In this document: in pieces, positions 44,340 to 53,997 of the stretch
How the letters are laid out: every line of letters starts with the position of its first letter
How positions within the stretch are numbered: position 1 is the first letter of the stretch
Program-made: the position numbers and the translations under genes
NCBI RefSeq assembly: GCF_023898315.1
Contig: NC_064621.1
Location: forward strand, 128,152,521-128,216,520
Direction of reading: 5' to 3'
Source: Schistocerca nitens
Lineage: Eukaryota > Arthropoda > Insecta > Orthoptera > Acrididae
Length of the DNA: 64,000 bases
The notes under the pieces: model-generated
Told to the model about the DNA's origin: nothing
The model's database searches: none
The model's input: only the letters and a program-made list of their open reading frames with translations

Positions 44340-44742
44340 GTAAGTAGTGTCACTAACATCATATTTACCTTAGCATGTAAACGATATGTACTTCAATTAA
44401 CATATTATACGTGCTGTGGAGAAATGGAGATGCTGTTTTCTGTAGTTACCACGTTATACATGCTACAAATTAATACAGAGAACTACAACTGATGGATATG
44501 CACTGTAACATTCTCTTGTGCAAACGTTTGTGTGAATATCATCTTTTAAAGTGTGTAGCTTGCTTGGTTAGGTAATGTAATGTATACACAAAGTAATTTT
44601 GACGTATTTTTCGTTAAGGTTTGTTAATAAGAACTGTACTAGAAATATAATTGTAAACGAATTTCAGTGTGTGTTTCTCGAAGTATATCTTTTCTTATTG
44701 AAATTACATTAGGCCTACCGATTTCTTTCCTTTTTCTTTTAG
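44340..44742 (+). other. Predicted intron of the element gene
   Basis: The donor is ATG|GTAAGTAG at 44340 and the acceptor is CTTTTTCTTTTAG at 44742, preceded by a pyrimidine-rich tract. The intron is 403 bp, AT-rich and has stops in all frames. Joining the exons keeps the frame: N-M followed by N-K-T-D-P-K-K-G. Confidence 0.65.
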
Positions 44743-46727
44743 AATAAAACAGATCCTAAGAAAGGCGAACAGAGATGTGGCAGGAAAAGAAAGAGAAGTA
44801 TGAACCAAGAACAGAAATCTAAAGAAGCTCGCAATAGAGGTTTAGCTCATGTTCAGAAACGAGGGAAAGGGAATGAGAGTCACAGCCGCGAAGCTGGTCC
44901 TAAAAGTAACTGCAGGAAAAGGTCTTTTCAATTATTCAACGAGGGAGAGAGAATGCATATCTTTCAGAAGTTTTGGAATATGGGAAACGATGCCTTGCTG
45001 AACGCCTACCTTCATGGTGGCATGCAAGCAACCGAAACAAAGAGAAAAAGAAATAAAACTGACAGTGCATCAGGACGGAGTACAATTGTATTGTATTCTG
45101 TGATGTCATCTACTGGAAAGCGCATTGAAGTTTGTAAGACTGCTCTCTTGTATATTCATGGACTACAAAGTAGCAGGGGTCGTTTAGAGTACTTAAGATC
45201 CAAACAAAGGAAGGTTGTAAAACGCAATCACGAGATGGAAAGGGGAAACACCAACATTATCCTAAAAAGAATTCGAGTGCAGATATTGAATTTGTCGATA
45301 CTTTCATGAATAGACTGTCAACATATACCAGTCATTACAAATGGCTATGAGCACTATGCGACTTAACTTCTGAGGTCATCAGTCGCCTAGAACTTAGAAC
45401 TAATTAAACCTAACTAACCTAAGGACATCACACACATCCATGCCCGAGGCCGGATTGGAAACTGCGACCGTAGCGGTCGTTCGGCTCCAGACTGTAGCGC
45501 CTAGAACCAGTCATTACAAAAGAGATGATAGTCCAAATAGGAAATTCATGAGCATCAGCATGGAGTACACAATAGAACGCTGTTATGACCAACACAAGAA
45601 TGCGAACAACTGCAGAAATAACCTCTATCCAGTGATAAATTTCGAAGGATTTTTGTAGGAGAGCACAACATATCCTTTAAAAACCTAAATCAGACACTTG
45701 CATCATATGCAGTTGCCTACATATTAAAATAGAAAATACAGAAAAGGAGAAAGACCAAAACTTATCAAAATCCTTATCTGCTACACTTATGTTACAGCAG
45801 CGCAAAGCGAAACCAAGACAGTATGTTATTACGCTAGCTACAGAAGAGTCAGAGAAAGATCAAGGTATTTATGTCATTACGTTTGATTCGGCCCTACCAA
45901 CTCCCAAACTTTCACCCTTCTGCAAAAAGAAACTCTTCTGTTACAATCTCAGTCTCCGTTCTCGTTCAGAAAAATGAGGATATTTCTATATGTGGGATGA
46001 AAAAACTGCTTCTAGAGGAGCAGGTAAATTTGGCAATTGTTTACTGAAGCACTTTGAAGGCCATGATATTCGGGGAGAGAAGTTGATAGTCATATCTGAC
46101 AAATGTGGAATCCAAAACAAAAACTGGACCATTGCTCCAGTACGGTTGAACTTACAGCAGGGGATCGATTCAAAACTGTCACATATACATTTCCGCAAGT
46201 ATGGCGTACAATGTTGCTTTCTGGCTGTGATTTTGGCGTTGTTGAGAAATATGTACGGTATCATTTCCAGCATGTATTCTCGCCTAAGGAGTAGATAACG
46301 GTCTTGAAGAAGTGTCAGAAGAAGAAACCTGTGATTGTCTACCATATGACCAAAGGTGACTTTGTAAAGGTTTCAGACATGCGGGACAACTTCAATAAGG
46401 CTTGTAAAACTGTTTCTGGCGAAAAGTTTGGTATTAGAAATGTTGTGAAGATGGAGTTGTCAAGGCAGGAACCCGAAAAAATGAAAGTATTTAATTTATA
46501 TCATGGTAAAATGGATACTGTATCAATAAGGCGAAGAGGTCGTCCAGTACAGTTCCTCTAAGGCTTCAATCCTACACAGAGGTCCAAAACCCAATGACGC
46601 AACCAAATTGAATGTCATTCTATCTCGTTTACCATACATACCAGAAGTACGTCATGCTTATTACAAGACATTAAAAACAACTGACCATTCCAAGGCAAAC
46701 GATGAGAGCAGTGACAGTGAAATTTGA
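44743..46727 (+). pseudogene. Main exon: putative transposase-like protein with D-K-C-G-I-Q-N-K-N signature
   Basis: The exon begins NKTDPKKGEQRCGRKRKR, a basic stretch. RKRSFQLFNEGERMHIFQKF and WNMGNDALLNAYLHGGM give the family's N-terminal block. After a frameshift near 45250 comes VDTFMNRLSTYTSHYK, a SINE, and KRDDSPNRKFMS. Then DQGIYVITFDSALPTP (possible first catalytic Asp), YMWDEKTASRGAGKFGNCLL, VISDKCGIQNKNW (possible second Asp; D-x-C-G-G-Q-N-x-N in relatives), GCDFGVVEKYVR (possible Glu), and KPVIVYHMTKGDF. The last part, LPYIPEVRHAYYKTLK, leads to the stop at 46725-46727. At least four breaks are present. The DDE reading is my inference. Confidence 0.6.
45342..45505 (-). mobile_element. 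tRNA-derived SINE, family A, copy 7, inside the element gene
   Basis: The SINE is head-truncated and lies in the coding exon. The target repeats are ACCAGTCATTACAAA at 45327-45341 and 45506-45520 (exact, 15 bp). Removing it and one repeat restores the reading S-T-Y-T-S-H-Y-K-R-D-D-S. Confidence 0.96.
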
Positions 46728-47454
46728 ATACCATTATTAGTGTTTTCAGTTATTAAAACTGTTAAATTTAATTAAATTACATTGTGTCATTATTATCGGC
46801 TAACTTCGTAGTGTCAGATTTTCCCGTGGGAATTGAACATTTTTAATGCAATAACAAGGTATCTACATTTTACGTTAACGAATAACATGGTATCTACCTT
46901 ATAATTTGTGCAAATGTGTTATGTATCGCTTCTTTTTACCGATAAAAAATTTATTTCCACTTTGTAACCTTACCAGTGCGTTCCTTAATATTCTAATACT
47001 TAGAGAAAACTTGAAGAAAAAATATACCTTAGTGAAATGTGTTGTTATATTTTTATGAAACTTCATATTCTAATATCTTCAAACCACTGAGACGTCAATT
47101 ACCATGATTTAAGCTCGAGGCCCACATATGGCTAAGATCATCTTTTACTAGTACAATCTTGTCATCGGCAAAATTCAGAATAAATATCTTACTGTCCTTT
47201 ATTGTCATTCCTTTAACCTGTCACTTTCTATGCCAAGTAGGCAAGACTGCTCCTAGAAAAAGTTTCAAGAGGGTCGGTGAGAGCCCAGATCCAAGTCACA
47301 GACCCTCATTCATCTCCAATTTTTCTGTCCAACTATTTCTAGTCCTTACTCTCGCTGTGATATTTTCATGTAATTTCATAACAGTCTTTAAAAAATCTTT
47401 GATCTATCTCTCTCAGCTTTTCCTACAATTTTTTGGGTAGTTCCTTAGCGTATG

Positions 47455-47960
47455 CTTTCTTTATGTCAATCAGTGCAACATGCGTCTCCAGTCCAACGTT
47501 TGTGCGTTTTTCAACACCTATTAGTTTCAGAGACGTACAGTACAATTCGATGGAACAGTACCTCTACAGTATTTCCTGGACGCTGGACTGAAGCGAGAGG
47601 TCTTGTTGCATGGCCTGCGAGGTCTCCTGACTTGAATTCCCTTTATTATTACCTATGGGTATATCTAAAGTCACTTGCGTATGAGATCCTACTGGATACG
47701 GAGATGGAATTAGTTTCCGGAATTGTATCTGGCTGTGATGTGATTCGATATCTGTCAGGATGCTTCAGAATCATGTTCGCCGATGTCATGTTTGCATTGA
47801 GGTTGATGATCGTCAGTTTCAGCATATTTTGTAAGATACAGTACAAATGGTACGTTCATTGTGTTAGTGATGGTATTTGCAGTTAACTAATCTATACAAA
47901 AAGTACACAGTTATGACTTTATTCCGATTATCTGCTTAATCCAGCTTCTCCGATCCCAGG
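47455..47960 (+). pseudogene. Mariner-superfamily transposase C-terminal fragment
   Basis: A frame at 47452-47886 reads FPGRWTEARGLVAWPARSPD, LNSLYYYLWVYLKSLAYEI and TEMELVSGIVSGCDVIR. This matches the last catalytic region and C-terminus of the DUF4817 group, where S-P-D-L-T-P-L-D-Y-F-L-W is usual. Here the third Asp is Tyr, so the copy would be inactive. A tail with CTTCTCCGATCCCAG runs to about 47960. Confidence 0.7.
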
Positions 47961-48719
47961 TTCCCTACCTCACACTGTGCCGTGGAACATCCTGTATGTC
48001 CTTTTAAAATTTTCCACCTCTTACGGCAAGAATCTGTATACCCCAAATGACAACACGATCAGTTTTTCAACTAGAAATTGAAGACGGGATGCTATACAGA
48101 GCGAAATGAAACTCAGAGGAACTATCGTGGAAGTAACACGCCTGAATACTGAATACGTACATGAACTGTAAACCAAATACTTCACAGCTTTATAGTATGT
48201 TAAACCGCACCTTATATTTACGGTGTATGCAAGGACAAATATTCTTGGCGTATGTTACCTGCATTCTCTAATAACCTGAGCTTGTGAATGCGATGAATTT
48301 CAGTAACGTTGTTTCAAGTGCAGGATACCTAGCAGAACTGCATCAGAGTAACTTACCTGCTTCGCTGTAAATATTTTACAATGCAATAAACAGCAGTGGG
48401 TACGGATGCGTTATGAAAGTCCTGATAAATGGAACGCAAGTTTAATAAGCAAGGTACTTCATGAAAATACATATAGGCAAACACATATGGCGGAAACCGG
48501 TAGTTCGAAGAAAAAGCCGTGAGTTAATGAATACGCGAAGTACACACCTCAACAAAAAGTTGAAATATCATAGACTACAATGGCCTCTTACCGTACACCC
48601 AATGGGGTTTGTATAATACCTTATTAACAAAATAAACATAGTTCATTCTGAAAACAAGAACGATTTCGATTAGCTACAAAAACTCATTACAAAACAAAGC
48701 AGGCTCTCTCCTAAATGTA
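47961..48719. other. Unassigned AT-rich sequence
   Basis: Nothing recognisable is seen. Confidence 0.4.
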
Positions 48720-48964
48720 CAACATGAAACGAAAAACTGTGAAAATCTTTATCTCATGATGATGATTGTCTGTCTTTAGTAGTACGTACTCCCCACATGT
48801 GGATGAGTTCTTCCATTCTGCGAGGCATGCTCTGGATGAGACCAACAAGCTTACCTTGGGGTACGAGGTCACACTCTTCAGTGACAGCTTCAATGGGGTC
48901 CTTAAATTTGTCACATGGATTCCGACGCTGTGCAGTGGCCATCCTCAGCAGAACCCAAGCAAGC

Positions 48965-50047
48965 TTAAGGGGCTCCGGAACGCCCTATACTTGCAATGTT
49001 AAAATAACGCTTATAAATTACATCTTTCCTCACAAAGTATTTGAGGTAGGAAGTTGAACTTTTTACAGATTATTTATTGGAATATGGGCTACAACTTAAC
49101 ACAGGGATTTTACAAAATTTTAGTTCAGTTATTAAAGATGATTTTTTTTCAATTGTAATGAAAATTCACAACATTTTTTTGCAATTTTTTATTTATATAT
49201 TCAAAAATATACAGTTTTTTGGAAAAAGGCTGTGTTAAATTATGCAGAAGGTACTGTGTAACATTTACTGAAAGTTTGAAACAAATATGTTTGGAAGATC
49301 CTTAGAAAACATGTAATTAGTATGAGAAAATAAAAGTTTTGGGAATCGAGCGACAAAGATTGGATTAACTTTTTAGTGCATTCCAGATCCATAGGATGGA
49401 TTATCTTCATCCTCTGCAAACTCCTCCTCCAGCTTCCTCTTGTTCCTCCTCCTGTTTACTCTTGTTTGTATTTCTAGACTCTTTACAGCCCTGTCTGCAG
49501 CCCGAAGGCGTTCCTTGTCTAAAGCAAGCATCGCTCGTACCATGTTAGAACCTATCTTCATTCCCATATTTCTAAATACCTTTGGCTTTCCAACATTTCT
49601 CCTTTTCTTAAAAGCCTTCAGAGGATTTCTAATAACTTTACTTTTACTCATTATTATACTTCAACAAAACAGAGACTCAAGAAACAGAATTAATTACGAA
49701 TATTTTCGAGATAACGACACAGTAAATAAACATGAAACAATCGACAATCACACCAGCGATATATATTGAACCATCACAGGTTAGCCACAACACATACTTT
49801 ATCTCACATCACTAAAATGTACCTGATGAACACGGACGTTAATAATACCATTTGACAGCAGTTTAATAGCGCCACAGTGGGTCACGCCCATGTAGAACAC
49901 ATTTCAAAAAAAATTTAAAAATAGTTGTAGTCTTCGGAATTGAATAAATTATATAACTATTAAAAGGTAATAGTCTGCAGATTCAGAAAACGCAAAAAAG
50001 TAAAAATTGAACTTTTCATGATTTTGAGCCTTTCCGGAGCCCCTTAA
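48965..50047. mobile_element. TTAA-flanked DNA element (Kolobok- or piggyBac-like), internally deleted
   Basis: TTAA lies at both ends (48965-48968 and 50044-50047). The inverted repeat GGGGCTCCGGAA begins at 48969 and its exact complement ends at 50043. Both piggyBac and Kolobok target TTAA; ends that start with G residues fit Kolobok better. The element is about 1.08 kb and holds only a 92-codon minus-strand frame at 49651-49373. It sits within a Tc1-like element. I consider it a deletion derivative that kept the 3' coding end. Confidence 0.75.
49373..49651 (-). pseudogene. C-terminal transposase fragment (92 aa) ending YGSGMH
   Basis: The open frame has a basic start (MSKSKVIRNPLKAFKKRR), a middle with MGMKIGSNMVRAMLALDKER and LRAADRAVKSLEIQTR, and a Lys/Arg then Glu/Asp-rich end, DNPSYGSGMH. 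I recall insect transposase-like proteins that end with a charged coil followed by P-S-Y-G-x-G-x. They are often tagged Mutator-like or Kolobok-like, but I cannot name this one with confidence. It looks like the C-terminal tail of a larger protein. The ATG may not be a true start. Confidence 0.45.
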
Positions 50048-50845
50048 TTTTGTTCGTGTCTAGGGACTGTGCTGGCTAATGTGTTCAGGTGACGTTGCAT
50101 CTTTGAAGATACCATTACACGGCTAGAGTACAGAGTGGTCTTCCAGTGTTATCGACTGGGCCTTCACCTCTGTAGGGCCTAACAATTGCTTTTAGGGTGT
50201 CATGTAGGTGATTGAAATTAAAGTTTTCCGCCGTGCCATCATTATGGCGACTCGGAACATTACGTTTCCACCTACAAACGGATGGACTTCCTGTACGTAT
50301 CGGCATCCCTGGTGTCGTCTAGCGCTTCTCCGAACCCTATAACGTCTATTTTCTGGTCGAAAACCAATCCTGGGCTCATCAGAAAACATGACAGTCCCCT
50401 ATTCAGCAGTGATCCAGTGATGATGTGCAGGAGCCCAAGTCCTTCAATGTCGTAGGCTCTGTTGGTTCAGTGCAAAACTTCTCATTGGTCTTCTCGAATG
50501 AAGACCAACCTGATGTAATTTTCTATGCACTCTTTGGTCTGGGGTGCGAATCCCTGTTGCTCGGAAGAAGTAATTGCCCGTACTTTGTGGAGTTGATGTT
50601 GGGCACCTGCAAGCCGACAATAGAAGGAAACGATTCCGCATTGGTGTTGTTATACAAGGACGACCACTGGTCCAGTTGACATCACAGTAGCTGAGAAGGA
50701 TGCCATGGGTCTGATGATGGTCATGTGATATGACCGAAACCGGTCACCTATGTTCTTGTCATATACGTGGTGTGATTAAGCCTGAATTTTCAAAACAAAA
50801 AATTTTAGGCAAATTATGTTGAGGGATTTGATATTGACGAATATA

Positions 50846-52253
50846 CACTCCTGGAAATGGAAAAAAGAACACATTGACACCGGTGTGTCAGACCCACCAT
50901 ACTTGCTCCGGACACTGCGAGAGGGCTGTACAAGCAATGATCACACGCACGGCACAGCGGACACACCAGGAACCGCGGTGTTGGCCGTCGAATGGCGCTA
51001 GCTGCGCAGCATTTGTGCACCGCCGCCGTCAGTGTCAGCCAGTTTGCCGTGGCATACGGGGCTCCATCGCAGTCTTTAACACTGGTAGCATGCCGCGACA
51101 GCGTGTACGTGAACCGTATGTGCAGTTGACGGACTTTGAGCGAGGGCGTATAGTGGGCATGCGGGAGGCCGGGTGGACGTACCGCCGAATTGCTCAACAC
51201 GTGGGGCGTGAGGTCTCCACAGTACATCGATGTTGTCGCCAGTGGTCGGCGGAAGGTGCACGTGCCCGTCGACCTGGGACCGGACCGCAGCGACGCACGG
51301 ATGCACGCCAAGACCGTAGGATCCTACGCAGTGCCGTAGGGGACCGCACCACCACTTCCCAGCAAATTAGGGACACTGTTGCTCCTGGGGTATCGGCGAG
51401 GACCATTCGCAACCGTCTCCATGAAGCTGGGCTACGGTCCCGCACACCGTTAGGCCGTCTTCCGCTCACGCCCCAACATCGTGCAGCCCGCCTCCAGTGG
51501 TGTCGCGACAGGCGTGAATGGAGGGACGAATGGAGACGTGTCGTCTTCAGCGATGAGAGTCGCTTCTGCCTTGGTGCCAATGATGGTCGTATGCGTGTTT
51601 GGCGCCGTGCAGGTGAGCGCCACAATCAGGACTGCATACGACCGAGGCACACAGGGCCAACACCCGTCATCATGGTGTGGGGAGCGATCTCCTACACTGG
51701 CCGTACATCACTGGTGATCGTCGAGGGGACACTGAATAGTGCACGGTACATCCAAACCGTCATCGAACCTATCGTTCTACCATTCCTAGACCGGCAAGGG
51801 AACTTGCTGTTCCAACAGGACAATGCACGTCCGCATGTATCCCGTGCCACCCAACGTGCTCTAGAAGGTGTAAGTCAACTACCCTGGCCAGCAAGATCTC
51901 CGGATCTGTCCCCCATTGAGCATGTTTGGGACTGGATGAAGCGTTGTCTCACGCGGTCTGCACGTCCAGCACGAACGCTGGTCCAACTGAGGCGCCAGGT
52001 GGAAATGGCATGGCAAGCCGTTCCACAGGACTACATCCAGCATCTCTACGATCGTCTCCATGGGAGAATAGCAGCCTGCATTGCTGCGAAAGGTGGATAT
52101 ACACTGTACTAGTGCCGACATTGTGCATGCTCTGTTGCCTGTGGTTCTGTCAGTGTGATCATGTGATGTATCTGACCCCAGGAATGTGTCAATAAAGTTT
52201 CCCCTTCCTGGGACAATGAATTCACGGTGTTCTTATTTCAATTTCCAGGAGTG
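50846..52253 (+). mobile_element. Tc1-like transposon, copy 3 (1408 bp)
   Basis: The ends are CACTCCTGGAAATGG and its complement, bordered by TA at 50844-50845 and 52254-52255. It is nearly identical to copies 1 and 2 but lacks 14 bp after the stop codon. There copies 1 and 2 read GCCTGTGTCTATGTGCCTGT and copy 3 reads GCCTGTGG. The deletion lies between two short direct repeats. Confidence 0.95.
51090..52112 (+). CDS. Tc1-like transposase, copy 3 (340 aa, open)
   Basis: The protein is the same as copies 1 and 2 apart from a few changes: QRVREP for QRGREP, TTTSQ for TATSQ, TPVIMV for TPGIMV, RTSLV for RTPLV, MKRCLT for MKRRLT. The catalytic SDESRF, QQDNARPH and SPDLSPIEHVWD blocks are intact, with the same 32-residue spacing. 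The start is again the Met of MPRQR, and upstream the frame is open back to 50874. The substitutions in the core (Gly to Val before I-M-V-W-G) may affect folding. Confidence 0.92.
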   Translation: MPRQRVREPYVQLTDFERGRIVGMREAGWTYRRIAQHVGREVSTVHRCCRQWSAEGARARRPGTGPQRRTDARQDRRILRSAVGDRTTTSQQIRDTVAPGVSARTIRNRLHEAGLRSRTPLGRLPLTPQHRAARLQWCRDRREWRDEWRRVVFSDESRFCLGANDGRMRVWRRAGERHNQDCIRPRHTGPTPVIMVWGAISYTGRTSLVIVEGTLNSARYIQTVIEPIVLPFLDRQGNLLFQQDNARPHVSRATQRALEGVSQLPWPARSPDLSPIEHVWDWMKRCLTRSARPARTLVQLRRQVEMAWQAVPQDYIQHLYDRLHGRIAACIAAKGGYTLY

Positions 52254-52255
52254 TA

Positions 52256-52949
52256 TATTTGACTTCTTTCTCTTCATTACTACTGATGTGAGCTGCACGG
52301 TCGGTAGTAAGTCAAAGTGTTTGTATGCCGCCACTCCAGCTCAGCATCTGCTACTTCAGTGGTGTCTTAGAACAGTGCAGTCAATACTGACTTGAGCTAG
52401 TTGTCTACGTTCGTTAGAAGAAAGACATGGTTGTCGATATTCTGAAATATATGGCGAAATTCGTCGAAATGAGTTGAAAGTGATGGACAACTATGTTCTA
52501 CAGTAACAATGCATATACACTGGTAGAATTAGGGTCGCATGAGTAGAGGAGTTCGTAGCTCCTAAAGCACAGGCTTTAGAGTTCATTTGTAGTGCTTTTT
52601 TCCAGCCTTTATCCACATTATCCTGCCATCTCTTTTTCACAAGCTGCGTAGCCCAATATCGGATATTACAGTAATCAAAATTTTTATCTTTCAGCAGTGA
52701 AATCCTCTCTTGTTGTCTTTGCGAGTTCCTTAATCCCTAAGACTGTTTCAGACCTTTTTGTAGATAGAAACTTCACTATTCTCGGCCTAAGTTTCGCAGA
52801 TCATAACGTCTTACATTTGCCCTATAACTTCTGAATATAGAATGTGCTGCATGTATATTTGTTGTCACTTTAAGCTTTTAAAATTAAAAATATATGTGTT
52901 ATCAGTAAATATTCTAACTCCTCCAGCGTACTTTTCACTTCAGCATAAC
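52256..52949. other. Unassigned region before the hAT remnant
   Basis: No clear coding trace is present. It may contain the 5' end of the hAT element. Confidence 0.35.
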
Positions 52950-52952
52950 AGT

Positions 52953-53915
52953 ATGTCAACTACATTGCCTTCGACTAAAAGGATTATGAGCTATGTACGG
53001 TACTATTTTACCGAAATGGAAGAAAAACGAAAGTGTCGCTACTGTCAGCATATATTTTCCATTGCTTCTGGCTCATCATCAAACGTGAATAAGACACCTA
53101 AAATCAAAGCGTCCTGCAGTACCTGGGTCAGAAAGCCGATCAAGATCGACTTCAATCGATGCAGAAATTCGGGAAATTATTTCTCGTGAACCGTCCTCAC
53201 TGACGTTTTCTTCCATCTCGGCTGCAGAAATCCTCTCAGAAAGGCAAATGGAGTCTCAAGCTGCATCCACTCCTTCAGTGTCATCAGGTCCTGGTACCAG
53301 CCCTGATTTATTTCCTTTTGTGATGTCTTCACGTCGACTGCTTTCAGTTACAACGCCCAATAAGTAAATATTTTAGTATTACAAAGTATGGAATTAGATG
53401 TACATATCTTAAAATGATTTGCAGAGAGTACTATCCTTTTTCTATAGTTGAAGACACGGAATTTATATATTATATACTTTGCCCAGATTATAACTTACCA
53501 GGTAGAATCCCACTGTCAAACCAGATAATGCCTACTTTGTATCATGAGTTATTCGGTAAAATTAAAAATGATTTGGACACCGAAAATGCAGGCTTCCTTA
53601 TGTCTGATACGTGGACGAGTATAAATGACATTGGTTTCTATGGTCTCACTGCACATTTCATAGATGGGATGAATGAACTAAAGTCAGACCTTTTACAGTG
53701 GTCACAATTCGAAAACAGATGTACTGCAGGAAACATCTCCAACTGGGTAAAGCCTATTATTGACAAATACAACGTCGATTTTAAAATCATCTCTATAATA
53801 ACAACCAATGCGCCAAATATTAAATCTTCAATCTTTAATGAGAATTTAAAAAACTTTCCCAAACCTACATGTACAATCTGTTTAGAACTAACTAGTGACA
53901 AACTGCAACTCCACC
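52953..53915 (+). pseudogene. hAT transposase, BED finger and N-terminal half
   Basis: MSTTLPSTKRIMSYVRYYF starts the first frame and CRYCQ gives the Cys pair of a BED zinc finger. After a +1 shift the frame continues HLKSKR, where the second His of the finger is Arg, and then a Ser-rich linker (about 53100-53360). The next frame (53414-53983) starts MICREYYPFSIVEDTEFIYY, then LPGRIPLSNQIMPTLY, FLMSDTWTSIN (possible first catalytic Asp), GFYGLTAHFID and IISIITTNAPNIKS, where the usual Asp of T-D-N-A-A-N is Thr. The coding trace fades at 53900. The dimerisation half is missing. It is a truncated, mutated hAT of the ZBED type. Confidence 0.8.
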
Positions 53916-53924
53916 ACACACCCA

Positions 53925-53925
53925 C

Positions 53926-53960
<35 letters not shown>

Positions 53961-53985
53961 TACATACATACATAAATATATAGTC
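53925..53985. repeat. (CA)n/(CATA)n microsatellite
   Basis: Simple CACACA and TACATACATA units follow the truncated hAT. They make a misleading His/Thr-rich end of the open frame. Confidence 0.95.
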
Positions 53986-53997
53986 TATGTCAATTGC

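Larger units (their letters stand above)
43988..47123 (+). mobile_element. Intron-bearing DNA element of unassigned superfamily
   Basis: The left end, GGGGTTCGGGCATAAAACAT, and the complement of the right end, GGGCCTCGAGCTTAAATCAT, are related inverted repeats. They continue GGTAAATGACGT and GGTAATTGACGT. Overall about 27 of 34 positions agree. The element splits an RTE reverse transcriptase that reads on once it is removed. The exact target duplication could not be fixed. Inside is one gene with an intron and a later SINE insertion (45342-45505). It lacks any RT or LTR. The encoded protein family is repetitive in arthropod genomes as far as I remember, usually labelled uncharacterised. Confidence 0.65.
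42985..47485 (-). pseudogene. RTE-like LINE on the minus strand, split by a 3.1-kb DNA element and a SINE
   Basis: Reading on the minus strand from 47485, DIKKAYAKEL is followed by broken frames and then LNFADDKIVLVKDDLSHM near 47170-47120. This is the reverse transcriptase palm with its FADD box. The next expected part, IIRKLNEERNKAVLKMNTKK and NNLEIDGEVI, only appears at 44000-43850. The C-terminal part with EITNKINKG follows at 43800-43620. Blocks equivalent to the RTE end (WRYDMTGCKTSGN, about 43145-43100) come after the SINE at 43290-43555. The element that separates the RT halves is 43988-47123. Confidence 0.7.
48720..50690 (-). pseudogene. Tc1-like transposase remnant on the minus strand, split by a TTAA-flanked element
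   Basis: On the minus strand, 50640-50105 reads RKLHQVGLHSRRPMRSFAL, HHHWITAE, then MFSDEPRIGFRPENRRYRV (first catalytic Asp) and VGGNVMFRVAIMMARR. These follow the order of a Tc1 middle region. The C-terminal part, LVGLIQSMPRRMEELI, lies at 48780-48830 on the other side of the insertion at 48965-50047. The sequence around the second Asp and the Glu is damaged near the insertion. No inverted repeats were found. Confidence 0.65.

Noticed and set aside
47159..47440. Plus-strand hydrophobic 93-codon frame as a secreted protein
   Set aside because: The complementary strand carries RTE reverse-transcriptase blocks including FADD.
53900..53983. His/Thr-rich tail of the hAT frame as a metal-binding domain
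   Set aside because: It is the translation of a CA microsatellite, after the hAT similarity has ended.
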